NCBI GenBank assembly: GCA_003513895.1
Contig: DOSU01000020.1
Coordinates: 17,932 to 30,587, forward strand
Source: Rikenellaceae bacterium
Lineage (GTDB): Bacteria; Bacteroidota; Bacteroidia; Bacteroidales; UBA932
Reading direction: 5' to 3'
DNA: 12,656 nt
Shown: positions 1 through 8,256 of the stretch, in pieces
Position numbering within the stretch: the stretch's first letter is position 1
How the letters are laid out: each line of letters begins with the position of its first letter
Program-made: the position numbers and the translations under genes
Notes under the pieces: generated by a model
What the model was told of the DNA's origin: nothing
Databases searched by the model: none
The model's input: only the letters and a program-made list of their open reading frames with translations

Positions 1-1753
1 TCATTGGAGTGCGAATTTCGTGGCTGATATTCTGCAGGAATGCTGTTTTAAGGCGATCGCTCTCTTCTGCTCTTTCTTTGGCTGCTATGAGGTCTGTAAT
101 CAATTTTTTTCTGTCTGTAATATCTTCTTTTACTGCCACATAATTTACAATTTTTCCATACTCATTAAGAATTGGAGAAATCGAAATATCTTCCCAGTAG
201 AAGTCGCCATTTTTCTTTTTATTCTCAAGTTCGCCCCGCCACTCTTTTCCTGAACTTATTGTGTGCCATAAGTCCCGGAACACTTCGTCTGATTGTTTTC
301 CGGATTTAAGTATTCGGGGATTTTCGCCAATCGACTCTTCATATGAGTACCCTGTAACTTCAGAAAATTTTGGATTAACAAATTCAATATTTCCATTTTT
401 ATCGGTAATTATAACAGATACAGGCGACTGAATTACAGCTTTTGTGAGTTTAAGCGCAGATTCCTCTGTGGCTTTCTTCTTAAGAAATATTGTTATCTCG
501 TTTGCAATAATTTCGATTATTTTCAAATCTGATTTATTGAAAGCTTCGGGATTTTCATAATTCTGAATTACCAGTGCCCCAATAACCTTATCATCCATTA
601 CGATAGGAGCGCCAAGCCATACCTCAGATATTGTTCCGACAATTTCTATCTCCCCCTGATTATGAAGCTTTAGAATTTCATCTTTATAGAAAAAGCAGGG
701 CTTTCCAATTTTTAACAAATATCCTGTTAAAGAACCCTTTGCATCCCATTCATTTATTGAATCAATTTCATCACGAACACCGGAAAGTCTTAACTTTCCA
801 GTTTGTTCATTATAAAATGCCACATAAATATTATTTACTTCCATTATTGAATTTATTTCCTTTTCAATAATCGAGTAAAATTCCTCGAAATTTCGGCAGG
901 TAATGATTGAATATGCAAGATTTCTTTGAACTTTAAGGATCATTTCGGACCTTTTCTTGTCCGAAATGTCCTGAGAGCTCATAATTATGGAATCCTTTCT
1001 ATTGTCGCCGTTAAACAGACGAAATCTATGGCCAATCTCTCTGTAGTATCCGTCTTTAGTCATTAACCTGGACTCAAGACTTCCTGAACCGGAATAAACA
1101 AGTGTACGGAAGATCAATGATTTTGCTTTTTCCCTCTCATCGGGATGAAAAATGGAAAAAATATTTTTCGATATCAGTTCGGACGGACTATAGCCAAGGA
1201 TTTCTTTAAATGAGTTGTTGCAATAAAGGATTTTTCCGTCGAGATCGAAATTGACAATGAGATTAAAGCTGTTATCAAGGATTGTCTTTAATTTTAATTC
1301 GCTTTTTTCGGCATTTATTCTTGCAATCTCAATACTGTTATAACTCTCTTTTAATGCTTGAGTAAGTTTTATTAATTCGGAATTCTGACTTTGCAACTTC
1401 TCTTCAATTAATTTTTGTTCGGTAATATCTCTAACAAGAGCAACGAATAGACCGTTTCCATCGTAAGTCATCCGGGACTCATAATGCCTTGATTCATTAT
1501 TAATTTCGAGATTATATGTATAAGGAGGAATTTTCCCAAACTTATAAATTTCTTCTATCTTGGAGAGAGTTTGTTCGGCAACATGTTGCGGTAAAACGGC
1601 ACTTATTTTTTTTCCGAGAAAATCCGACGGGGGAGCATACAATAATGAACTGCCATCTGCCTTATAATTAATAATTGTCCCGTCACGGGACATTACAAAC
1701 ATTAGGTCGGGAACTGCCCCAATCAGAGTATCGTTAAACGAATCCTTTTCCAT
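1..1753 (-). CDS. Multi-sensor hybrid-type or simple histidine kinase, PAS-PAS-GAF-PAS-HisKA (3' end missing)
   Basis: Translating the minus strand from the ATG at 1753-1751 gives 584 uninterrupted codons up to the window edge. Order of parts: a PAS domain (about residues 8-112, ending VALVRDITEQ), a helical linker (113-155), a second PAS (155-268, ending SSQDISDKK), a GAF domain (about 275-425, core WLGAPIVMDDKVIGALVIQN), a third PAS (437-550, ending VAVKEDITDRKK), then the HisKA H-box AFLQNISHEIRTPM with the phospho-acceptor at His578. The ATPase domain, and any receiver domain, would lie beyond the left edge. No membrane segment is seen, so it is probably cytosolic. PAS3 has GENPRILKSG where LOV domains carry the flavin-binding Cys motif, so it is not a LOV photoreceptor. 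The ligand is unknown. The start is only 3 nt after the pssA stop, so it is the last or an inner gene of the peptidase-pssA operon. Confidence 0.9.
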   Translation of the reverse strand, partial: MEKDSFNDTLIGAVPDLMFVMSRDGTIINYKADGSSLLYAPPSDFLGKKISAVLPQHVAEQTLSKIEEIYKFGKIPPYTYNLEINNESRHYESRMTYDGNGLFVALVRDITEQKLIEEKLQSQNSELIKLTQALKESYNSIEIARINAEKSELKLKTILDNSFNLIVNFDLDGKILYCNNSFKEILGYSPSELISKNIFSIFHPDEREKAKSLIFRTLVYSGSGSLESRLMTKDGYYREIGHRFRLFNGDNRKDSIIMSSQDISDKKRSEMILKVQRNLAYSIITCRNFEEFYSIIEKEINSIMEVNNIYVAFYNEQTGKLRLSGVRDEIDSINEWDAKGSLTGYLLKIGKPCFFYKDEILKLHNQGEIEIVGTISEVWLGAPIVMDDKVIGALVIQNYENPEAFNKSDLKIIEIIANEITIFLKKKATEESALKLTKAVIQSPVSVIITDKNGNIEFVNPKFSEVTGYSYEESIGENPRILKSGKQSDEVFRDLWHTISSGKEWRGELENKKKNGDFYWEDISISPILNEYGKIVNYVAVKEDITDRKKLITDLIAAKERAEESDRLKTAFLQNISHEIRTPM

Positions 1754-1756
1754 AAT

Positions 1757-2506
1757 TTACTTTTTAATTATCGAAAAGAATCCGACAAGTAGATTAAATG
1801 TTATATACATTAAAAATACAATAAGCAACCATAGAGACCATGTCGAGTTGGAAATAATCACATATGGTATTATCAGGGCAGAAGCAAGGAAAAAAACATA
1901 TTTAATCTCATTGCCTTTCCATCCCAAACTTTTAAATTTTAAGGAAAACATTGGAATGTTTGAAATGAGAAGGTAGGATAGGATAAGTGAAATTAAAGGA
2001 AAAAACCAAAAATTCCGGAATATTGCGTCAAATTGAGGATTGTATGTTGTGAAGTGTAAAAACATTACAATCAGCAATGCGTTTGCAGGTGTGGGAAGTC
2101 CTATGAAATTTTCTGTCTGCCTTGAATCTACATTAAATTTTGCCAGTCTAAGCGCAGATGCAAGCGTAATTAAAACAGGTATCAGAGTTAATATTTCCAC
2201 CCATAGCGTTACCTGATTTCCCGAATTAAATCCTGAAGTGTAGTCTTGAAATCTGTAATAAATAAGAATGGTGGGAGCCAGTCCAAAACTCACAAGATCG
2301 GCAAGAGAATCCAGTTCCTTACCCATTGCAGAATAAGCCTTTAATAAACGGGCAGCAAAGCCGTCAAAAAAATCAAAAACTGCTGCCGCCAAAATAAGAT
2401 AGACCGACCAAATCTGAAAACCTTTAAATGCCAAGATAATGGCTATTGTGCCACATAATAGATTAAGTAGCGTTATTGTGTTTGGAATTGCCTTTCTTAA
2501 GCCCAT
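1757..2506 (-). CDS. pssA: CDP-diacylglycerol--serine O-phosphatidyltransferase (phosphatidylserine synthase)
   Basis: This integral membrane enzyme joins CDP-diacylglycerol and L-serine to give phosphatidylserine, the precursor of phosphatidylethanolamine. The CDP-alcohol phosphotransferase signature D-G-x2-A-R-x8-G-x3-D-x3-D is complete at residues 48-70 (Asp48, Gly49, Ala52, Arg53, Gly62, Asp66, Asp70), preceded by Asp45. The N-terminus (IPNTITLLNLLCGTIAI) is the usual first helix of bacterial type II PssA. Further hydrophobic helices run to the C-terminus, and 249 aa is a normal length. The substrate assignment rests on overall resemblance to PssA rather than PgsA, whose N-terminus and spacing differ. 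The gene lies 14 nt after the peptidase gene and 3 nt before the kinase gene. The phosphatidylserine decarboxylase partner is not next to it here. Confidence 0.88.
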   Translation of the reverse strand: MGLRKAIPNTITLLNLLCGTIAIILAFKGFQIWSVYLILAAAVFDFFDGFAARLLKAYSAMGKELDSLADLVSFGLAPTILIYYRFQDYTSGFNSGNQVTLWVEILTLIPVLITLASALRLAKFNVDSRQTENFIGLPTPANALLIVMFLHFTTYNPQFDAIFRNFWFFPLISLILSYLLISNIPMFSLKFKSLGWKGNEIKYVFFLASALIIPYVIISNSTWSLWLLIVFLMYITFNLLVGFFSIIKK

Positions 2507-2520
2507 AACTTTGTCGTAGA

Positions 2521-3705
2521 TTATTTAATTCCAAGTTTAGCCTTAATTGTATTGGGGATAGAGCTTTTATGAACCATCACTGAGATGCTTTTTGCCCTGA
2601 CAAAGCTTTCGGACATATTCAAATATCCACCGAATTTGTTTCTTTCGGTTCCCCATGAGTTTTTGGTTTTGTAGTAAATGTTGCCATTCTGATCCTTAAC
2701 AATTCCTGTAAGCAGCATCAAGTGATCGTCGGTAGTAACGAAAGTTTCGTATCCTTTCTGGCGAATATCCTGACCGACTTTTACTTCGGGAAATATCTTT
2801 TCAAATTTATAAATTTCGACCAATTTCTCTTCTGATGACATTTTTTCGAATCTAGCCTTGTCGATTACATCATAATCTTTTAGGTTCTCTGTTTCAGGAT
2901 TAATGGCAACTCCATTTTTATGAGAAAAGCCCTTTTCACTAACATCACCATCCCAGCAAACTGTAAATCCGCTATTAAGAGCAAAGTTTATTACCTCTAT
3001 GAATTCATCGAGGGGGACATTGTAATAGCGGGCAAAGTCCCAGTTGTCGGGGATTTCGATAATAGATTCTTTGTAAAAAGGGATATGAGAGAAACTTGTT
3101 ATCTCCACATAGTCGTTCATGTTCAATCCGAGCGATGCGGCAAAACTCTTTGGAGTATATTCTTTGCCTCTGTATGTAAATTTTTCGGGGATTCTGCCAA
3201 GGTATGTATCCAGAAGATTGTCTGCAAGTTTATAATATTCCGGACTTCTCTGTTTTAATTCAACAGCAGCAGCCGACAATGAATTTATAAATTTGTTTAA
3301 CTCTTTGTGATTGTTGAGTTGAGAGTCATAGTTAATTCCATTGTATGCCTCCTGCGGAATTATTCCGTTTTCACTTAAAATGTTTGTGAACATATGCGCC
3401 ACACTTCCCTGTCCCAGGTTCCCTGCTCCACGCCTGAGATAATTATCATTCATCCTGTTGGCATAGTTAATTCTTACAGCATACATTTCGGAGAGGTCGT
3501 GTTCACCTTTGCCTGTTCTCAGAAGTTCCGACTCAATAAAGGCGGCGGTAGCATAACTCCAGCAAGTTCCGCTGCTGGCCTGATTTTTTACAGGTGATGC
3601 GGGATTAACAACTACATCTGTAAAAACATATCCTTGTCCGGATAATGGAATAGAAAGAGCAACAATAGCAATTGTGAGGGAGAAAAACAATGATCTCTTT
3701 TTCAT
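2521..3705 (-). CDS. Exported C1B-family cysteine aminopeptidase (bleomycin hydrolase / PepC type)
   Basis: This is a papain-fold aminopeptidase of family C1B. Catalytic residues are visible: the oxyanion Gln42 and nucleophile Cys48 in NQASSGTCWSYA, His328 in TTDDHLML, and Asn349 in TKNSWGT. The N-terminus (MKKR followed by a hydrophobic stretch to about residue 21, then SGQG) is a signal peptide without a lipobox Cys, so the mature enzyme should be periplasmic or secreted. This differs from the cytosolic PepC and bleomycin hydrolases of Firmicutes and eukaryotes, which lack a leader. At 394 aa it is somewhat shorter than cytosolic members but keeps about 45 residues after the active-site Asn, the region that forms the C-terminal arm in the family. 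It is the first gene of an operon with pssA and the histidine kinase, with a promoter element 23 bp upstream. Peptide scavenging is the likely role, by inference. Confidence 0.88.
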   Translation of the reverse strand: MKKRSLFFSLTIAIVALSIPLSGQGYVFTDVVVNPASPVKNQASSGTCWSYATAAFIESELLRTGKGEHDLSEMYAVRINYANRMNDNYLRRGAGNLGQGSVAHMFTNILSENGIIPQEAYNGINYDSQLNNHKELNKFINSLSAAAVELKQRSPEYYKLADNLLDTYLGRIPEKFTYRGKEYTPKSFAASLGLNMNDYVEITSFSHIPFYKESIIEIPDNWDFARYYNVPLDEFIEVINFALNSGFTVCWDGDVSEKGFSHKNGVAINPETENLKDYDVIDKARFEKMSSEEKLVEIYKFEKIFPEVKVGQDIRQKGYETFVTTDDHLMLLTGIVKDQNGNIYYKTKNSWGTERNKFGGYLNMSESFVRAKSISVMVHKSSIPNTIKAKLGIK

Positions 3706-3727
3706 AATTAATTTTAAGTTTAGATAT

Positions 3728-3735
3728 CAAAGCTA
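3728..3735 (-). promoter_or_regulatory. Bacteroidota-type -7 promoter element for the peptidase-pssA-kinase operon
   Basis: The minus strand reads TAGCTTTG, an exact TAnnTTTG match, 23 bp before the peptidase ATG and directly after the queE stop. A clear TTTG -33 box at the standard 19-21 bp spacing is absent, so strength is uncertain. Confidence 0.45.
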
Positions 3736-3752
3736 CAAAAAAAACAAACTCA

Positions 3753-4376
3753 CTAAGGGATATTCATATATTTATGAGTCTGAAGGGAAATATTCCAGAA
3801 AGGATTTGATTTTACGTATTCAATTATTAACGGGAGCATCTTTTTGCTGCGACTCCATTCGGGCTGGAGATATAATATACAGTTGTCGTTTACAAGTTTC
3901 CTGTTTTCCTCGGCCCATAGAAAATCCTCGTCATTTTCGATAATAACTTTTAACTCGGAAGCGATTTTATGCATTCCTGCTACTGGTGGTTTTTTCTTTT
4001 TTGGTGACAGGCAGATCCAGTCGAATTTTCCACTTATGGCAGATGAACCGGAGGTCTCAAGAAAAATTTCAAGACTGTTGCTTTTAAGAAGGCTGCACAA
4101 CCTGTCCAGCGGGTAGTTAAGAGGTTCTCCGCCAGTGATTACAATAGCCTTTGCAGGATAATTGAGTGCCTCCTTAACAATGTCCTCAACAGGAGTAGGA
4201 GGGTAGAGTTTTGGATTCCATGTCTCTTTTGCGTCGCACCATCTACAGCCAACATCGCAACCTCCCAGTCTTATGAAAAATGCCGGTTTTCCAGTATTGA
4301 ACCCTTCCCCCTGAATGGTATAGAAACTCTCTACAAGTGGAAGCAGAGCGCCATCTTTAAGTATAGGAAATTTCAT
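3753..4376 (-). CDS. queE: 7-carboxy-7-deazaguanine synthase (radical SAM)
   Basis: QueE converts 6-carboxy-5,6,7,8-tetrahydropterin to 7-carboxy-7-deazaguanine, the radical-SAM step of preQ0/queuosine synthesis, in the cytoplasm. The cluster-binding CxxxCxxC motif is at Cys40, Cys44 and Cys47 (CDVGCRWCD). The preceding ESFYTIQGEG (16-25) and the SAM-binding TGGEP (81-85) are diagnostic for QueE. The C-terminus QTHKYMNIP is the usual end of the family, and 207 aa is a normal length. Start: the ATG at 4376 puts the QGEG motif at the expected distance from the N-terminus, and no upstream extension is evident. No other queuosine gene is adjacent. A TAACTTTG promoter element sits 15 bp upstream, and the gene is divergent from clpB. 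Its stop is 47 bp before the peptidase start on the same strand; that gap holds a separate promoter element. Confidence 0.95.
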   Translation of the reverse strand: MKFPILKDGALLPLVESFYTIQGEGFNTGKPAFFIRLGGCDVGCRWCDAKETWNPKLYPPTPVEDIVKEALNYPAKAIVITGGEPLNYPLDRLCSLLKSNSLEIFLETSGSSAISGKFDWICLSPKKKKPPVAGMHKIASELKVIIENDEDFLWAEENRKLVNDNCILYLQPEWSRSKKMLPLIIEYVKSNPFWNISLQTHKYMNIP

Positions 4377-4390
4377 TTTGCAATTTTTTG

Positions 4391-4398
4391 CAAAGTTA
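4391..4398 (-). promoter_or_regulatory. Bacteroidota-type -7 promoter element for queE
   Basis: The minus strand reads TAACTTTG (exact TAnnTTTG), 15 bp before the queE start codon, predicting a very short leader. No good TTTG box is found at 19-21 bp upstream. Confidence 0.45.
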
Positions 4399-4441
4399 GT
4401 AAAACAACTTGATTATGCCTTTTTGTCAGCCAAAATGGAGA

Positions 4442-4457
4442 TGGCAAATTTGTTGCA
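4442..4457 (+). promoter_or_regulatory. Possible sigma-54 (-24/-12) promoter for clpB
   Basis: The sequence TGGCAAATTTGTTGCA matches the sigma-54 pattern TGGCAcg-N4-TTGCA with exact GG-to-GC spacing; only the two bases after TGGCA deviate. The GC is 31 bp before the clpB ATG, predicting a start near 4468 and a leader of about 20 nt. A competing, weaker sigma-A-type reading overlaps it: TTTG at 4449-4452 and TATATTTT at 4474-4481, with 21 bp between, which would leave almost no leader. Confidence 0.4.
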
Positions 4458-4487
4458 TTAAATAATGATAAATTATATTTTAATAAC

Positions 4488-6617
4488 ATGAAACAGGATA
4501 TTGAAGCTCTTGATAAATATGCTGTTAACCTGAATAAACAGGCTGCAGCAGGCAAGCTGGATCCCGTAATAGGTAGAGATGAAGAGATTAGAAGGGTTCT
4601 TCAAATTTTGAGCAGAAGAACTAAAAACAACCCTATTCTGGTGGGAGAACCCGGAGTTGGAAAGACTGCCATTGCAGAAGGAATTGCTCAACGAATTGTA
4701 AATGGGGATGTTCCTGAAAATCTAAAGACAAAGACTCTTTTTTCCCTTGATATGGGGGCACTGATAGCGGGTGCAAAGTACAAAGGAGAATTCGAGGAAA
4801 GATTAAAGGCTGTCGTTAAAGAAGTCACTGATAGTACAGGAGAGGTGCTTCTTTTCATTGACGAAATCCATACTCTTGTTGGAGCCGGAAGAAGCGACGG
4901 AGCCATGGACGCAGCAAACATTCTTAAACCAGCTTTGGCAAGAGGGGAGTTAAGGGCTATTGGCTCGACCACATTAGTTGAATATCAGAGATATTTTGAA
5001 CAGGACAAAGCACTTGAGAGAAGATTTCAGATGATTATTGTTGACGAGCCATCTATTTCAGAAGCTATATCCATTCTTAGAGGTCTTAAAGAGAGATACG
5101 AAAATCACCATAAAGTTCAAATTAAGGACGACTCAATAATTGCTGCCGTTGACCTTTCCCACAGATATATTACTTCCCGTTTCCTTCCGGACAAAGCTAT
5201 TGACCTTATTGACGAAGCCGCTTCAAAACTTCGGCTTGAGATTAATTCAGTTCCTGAGTCGATTGACGAATTAAACCGAAAAATTCTTCAGCTCGAAATT
5301 GAAAGAGAGGCAATTAAAAGAGAAGGGGACAAGGAAAAGGTAGAGGATCTTTCAAAACAAATAGATGAACTTAATTCGGAAAGAACTAAAATTAATTCTG
5401 TATGGCAGGAAGAGAAAAGAATTATTGACAGGATTCAGAAAAAGAAAATTGAAATTGAAGAGTTGAAATTCAGGGCACAGGAAGCAGAAAGAGGAGGCGA
5501 CTACGGAAAGGTTGCCGAAATCCGCTATGGTAAAATTGTTGCCGCCGAAAATGAGATTGATCAACTTATGAAGGAAAAGGGAACCGGAGAATTCACTCTG
5601 ATCAAGGAATTTGTGGAACCTGAAGACATTGCGGAAGTTGTGGCCAAATGGACAGGGATTCCTGTTAAGAGAATGCTGGAAAGCGAAAAGGAAAAGCTAT
5701 TGAGGATGGAAGAGGCTTTACACAACCGAGTAATTGGCCAGGATGAGGCAATTGCTGCAGTATCTGATGCAATTAGAAGAAGCAGGGCCGGACTTCAGGA
5801 TGTGAAGAGACCAATTGGCTCTTTTCTTTTTCTTGGCACTACAGGTGTCGGAAAAACGGAACTTGCCAAAGCGCTCGCCGAATTTCTATTTAATGATGAA
5901 AACCTGATGACCAGAATAGACATGAGTGAATATCAGGAGAGGCACTCTGTATCCAGGCTGGTGGGAGCTCCTCCCGGATATATTGGCTATGAAGAGGGCG
6001 GACAACTTACTGAAGCAGTCAGAAGAAAACCTTATTCAGTTATTTTGCTTGACGAAATTGAAAAAGCACATGCGGATGTATTCAACATTCTTCTTCAGGT
6101 GCTGGACGACGGAAGACTTACAGACAATAAAGGGAGGACAGTAGATTTTAAGAACACAATCCTGATTATGACATCAAATGCGGGTTCTGCAATTATTCAG
6201 GACAATCTGAACAGGTTAACAGACAAAAACAGGGACGAACTACTTGAAAAGACAAAATTTGAAGTTATTGAAACACTTAAAAACAGTGTCCGTCCGGAGT
6301 TTCTCAACCGTATAGATGAAATAATTATGTTTCATCCTCTCACTATGGAAAATATGAGAGATATCCTGAGGTTGCAAATCTCCGGAATACGGAAAATAAT
6401 GGAAGATAAGGGATTACAGCTCCAGTTTACCGAATATGCCATGAAGTATTTGTGCGACAAAGGCTACGATCCTTCGTATGGTGCCAGACCAATAAAAAGA
6501 CTCCTTCAGAAAGAACTTGTTAACGAACTGGCTAAAGCTCTTCTAAAAGGAGATCTTAACAAAGATAATCCAATAATTGTGGATTATTTCGAAGATGATC
6601 TTGTTTTCAGAAACTAA
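4488..6617 (+). CDS. clpB: ClpB-type protein disaggregase lacking the N-terminal domain
   Basis: This is a cytosolic Hsp104/ClpB hexameric ATPase that threads aggregated proteins together with DnaK. NBD1: Walker A GEPGVGKT at 53-60, Walker B LLFIDE at 121-126, pore loop GAKYKGEFE (Tyr98), arginine-finger region ALERRF. A coiled-coil M-domain of about 120 residues (about 255-375, with RYGKI) follows, the long form that separates ClpB from ClpC and ClpA. NBD2: Walker A GTTGVGKT at 450-457, pore loop GAPPGYIGYEEGG, sensor region RPEFLNRIDE. No IGF/LGF-type ClpP-docking tripeptide was noticed. At 709 aa it is about 150 residues shorter than typical ClpB (about 860). The first Walker lysine, Lys59, corresponds to Lys212 of E. 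coli ClpB as I recall it. What is missing is the whole N-domain. The 111-bp upstream gap encodes no such domain and is bounded by queE on the other strand, so the short form is genomic. It resembles the naturally occurring short ClpB isoform made from an internal start in E. coli. Confidence 0.93.
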   Translation: MKQDIEALDKYAVNLNKQAAAGKLDPVIGRDEEIRRVLQILSRRTKNNPILVGEPGVGKTAIAEGIAQRIVNGDVPENLKTKTLFSLDMGALIAGAKYKGEFEERLKAVVKEVTDSTGEVLLFIDEIHTLVGAGRSDGAMDAANILKPALARGELRAIGSTTLVEYQRYFEQDKALERRFQMIIVDEPSISEAISILRGLKERYENHHKVQIKDDSIIAAVDLSHRYITSRFLPDKAIDLIDEAASKLRLEINSVPESIDELNRKILQLEIEREAIKREGDKEKVEDLSKQIDELNSERTKINSVWQEEKRIIDRIQKKKIEIEELKFRAQEAERGGDYGKVAEIRYGKIVAAENEIDQLMKEKGTGEFTLIKEFVEPEDIAEVVAKWTGIPVKRMLESEKEKLLRMEEALHNRVIGQDEAIAAVSDAIRRSRAGLQDVKRPIGSFLFLGTTGVGKTELAKALAEFLFNDENLMTRIDMSEYQERHSVSRLVGAPPGYIGYEEGGQLTEAVRRKPYSVILLDEIEKAHADVFNILLQVLDDGRLTDNKGRTVDFKNTILIMTSNAGSAIIQDNLNRLTDKNRDELLEKTKFEVIETLKNSVRPEFLNRIDEIIMFHPLTMENMRDILRLQISGIRKIMEDKGLQLQFTEYAMKYLCDKGYDPSYGARPIKRLLQKELVNELAKALLKGDLNKDNPIIVDYFEDDLVFRN

Positions 6618-8233
6618 ATATAAAGATATCGTTTGATTTTTTGAGTGGCAGTCTTTTCAAAAGGGACCTGCTGTTCAATTATGTCAATAATTTTTGAAGA
6701 CTTGTTCACTCTGTCGTTTATGAATTCGAGAAGCTCCTTTTTCACTTTGATTACCCGCTCATGAAGATTAACAACTGCCTCTTCATTAAACGTATGTATT
6801 GCTTCAATCTGTTCATAATTGAAATGGACAATAGCCGTAAGTTTTCCTTTTACGGAGACAACAAGAGATTCAAGCACCATGTCATGTTCGTTGATAATTG
6901 ATTCAACCTCTTCGGGATAGATATTTTCCCCATTCGAGCCAACAATCATGTTGTCTTTCCTCCCCTTAATAAAGAGATTTCCGTTTTTATCAATGTATCC
7001 CAGATCTTTTGTTCTAAACCACCCGTCACTTGTAAAACAACTTGCTGTTGTATCCAAATCCTTGTAATAACCCATCATTACATTTGCACCTTTCACAACT
7101 ATTTCACCAATATTTTTTGAATTGGGATTGAGAATTTTCATTTCAATGCCCTCAAGATGAGGCCCGGTAGATTGGTGTTTGACTTTCCCGGGAACTGCTC
7201 CGGCAAGCAAAGGAGATGTTTCGGTGAGGCCATAGCCAATTGAATATGGAAATCCTGCATCGGAAAGAAATCTTTCAACAGCGGCATCTAATTTTGACCC
7301 ACCAATTCCAAAAAATCTCAGGTTTCCGCCAAAAGTCTTTAACAGCTTCTTTCCTGCAATTTTATGAAATCCCCTTCTGATAAATGAGATTGAATATAAA
7401 AACTGCATAACCCAGGTTTTTGTAAACATTGGCCGTACTTTGTTTTTATATATTTTCTCAACTATAAGAGGTACACTAAAAATCATTGTTGGTTTAACAT
7501 CTACAAGTGCAGGCATTAAAAGAGAAGGTGTAGGAACACCATCCAGATACACTACATGTGCACCTCTGGAAAACGGAAAAATCATTCCGAGGCTGCACTC
7601 ATATGCGTGGGAAAGAGGAAGTATTGAGAGAAATACATCCTTCTCTGTAATTGGAAATAAAACCTGCGCCATCATGTTTTGAGCTACAAGATTCGAATGG
7701 CTAAGCATTACTCCTTTAGATGAACCGGATGTGCCTGAAGTATAGATTATTGAAGCAAGATCATTTGTATTGGGTCTCTCCGGAATCACAAATTCTTTTT
7801 CCGGGGACTCTTTTATTACTTCAAAATTGTCCATTAAAACAACAAGTGAAAGCTTATCCTTGGCACCCTCAGATATTTTATATTGCAATTTTTCGGAAAC
7901 AATCAAAGCGGTAGCCTCTGAATGATCAATTACATTTACAATTTCAAAAGCAGTAAAATCAGGGAGAATTGGAACCACAACTCTGGATGATGTTGTAATT
8001 GCAAAGTATGATACCGCCCAATTGGGCATATTATTTCCCAGTATTGCAATTTTATCGCCGGCTTTTAGCCCTGCTTTGTTAAATACAGTTACAAGCTTAT
8101 CAACTTCTTCCCCGAAATTCTTGTATGTTAGTTTTGTCTTCTTAATTAAACTAAATGCAGGCCTGTCGGAAAATTCAGCTAAGCTTTTTGAGTATAAGTC
8201 TGCGAGACTTAGTCCCGATCTATCTTCAGTCAT
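6614..8233 (-). CDS. AMP-dependent long-chain acyl-CoA (fatty-acid) synthetase
   Basis: This is an ANL-superfamily adenylating enzyme that activates a fatty acid with ATP and transfers it to CoA or another thiol. Motifs: P-loop YTSGTSGSSKG at 164-174, YGLTETSP at 334-341, the ribose-binding Asp410 in RTKDLG, the hinge GRKDNMIV at 424-431, and the C-terminal catalytic Lys532 in TATQKIKR, where the usual Gly before Lys is Gln. Length 539 aa suits Bacteroidota long-chain-fatty-acid--CoA ligases. Chain-length preference and the acceptor (CoA or acyl carrier protein) cannot be read from the sequence, so I give no symbol. The gene is convergent with clpB, the stop codons overlapping by 4 bp. It is divergent from the DUF6913-like operon, with a TATCTTTG promoter element 24 bp upstream. 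No fatty-acid oxidation genes are beside it. Confidence 0.88.
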   Translation of the reverse strand: MTEDRSGLSLADLYSKSLAEFSDRPAFSLIKKTKLTYKNFGEEVDKLVTVFNKAGLKAGDKIAILGNNMPNWAVSYFAITTSSRVVVPILPDFTAFEIVNVIDHSEATALIVSEKLQYKISEGAKDKLSLVVLMDNFEVIKESPEKEFVIPERPNTNDLASIIYTSGTSGSSKGVMLSHSNLVAQNMMAQVLFPITEKDVFLSILPLSHAYECSLGMIFPFSRGAHVVYLDGVPTPSLLMPALVDVKPTMIFSVPLIVEKIYKNKVRPMFTKTWVMQFLYSISFIRRGFHKIAGKKLLKTFGGNLRFFGIGGSKLDAAVERFLSDAGFPYSIGYGLTETSPLLAGAVPGKVKHQSTGPHLEGIEMKILNPNSKNIGEIVVKGANVMMGYYKDLDTTASCFTSDGWFRTKDLGYIDKNGNLFIKGRKDNMIVGSNGENIYPEEVESIINEHDMVLESLVVSVKGKLTAIVHFNYEQIEAIHTFNEEAVVNLHERVIKVKKELLEFINDRVNKSSKIIDIIEQQVPFEKTATQKIKRYLYI

Positions 8234-8256
8234 ATCAATTTCTTTATCGTTATGTA

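Noticed and set aside
20..253. Plus-strand open frame of 77 codons
   Set aside because: It is antisense to the third PAS domain of the histidine kinase, which reads cleanly on the minus strand with recognisable motifs.
477..482. LOV-type photosensor in the kinase's third PAS domain
   Set aside because: The segment corresponding to the LOV GxNCRFLQ motif reads GENPRILKSG and lacks the adduct-forming cysteine (numbers here are residues 477-482 of the kinase).
2920..3258. Plus-strand open frame of 112 codons
   Set aside because: It lies wholly antisense within the peptidase gene, whose catalytic residues are all in frame; no recognisable protein features.
4377..4487. CIRCE or other heat-shock operator before clpB
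   Set aside because: No TTAGCACTC-N9-GAGTGCTAA-like repeat; only a 4-bp GCCA/TGGC repeat, which is too short to mean anything.
6618..6680. Terminator hairpin between the convergent genes
   Set aside because: The best candidate (GTCTTTTC next to AAAAGGGAC) has mismatched arms and lies inside the synthetase coding region without a T-run.
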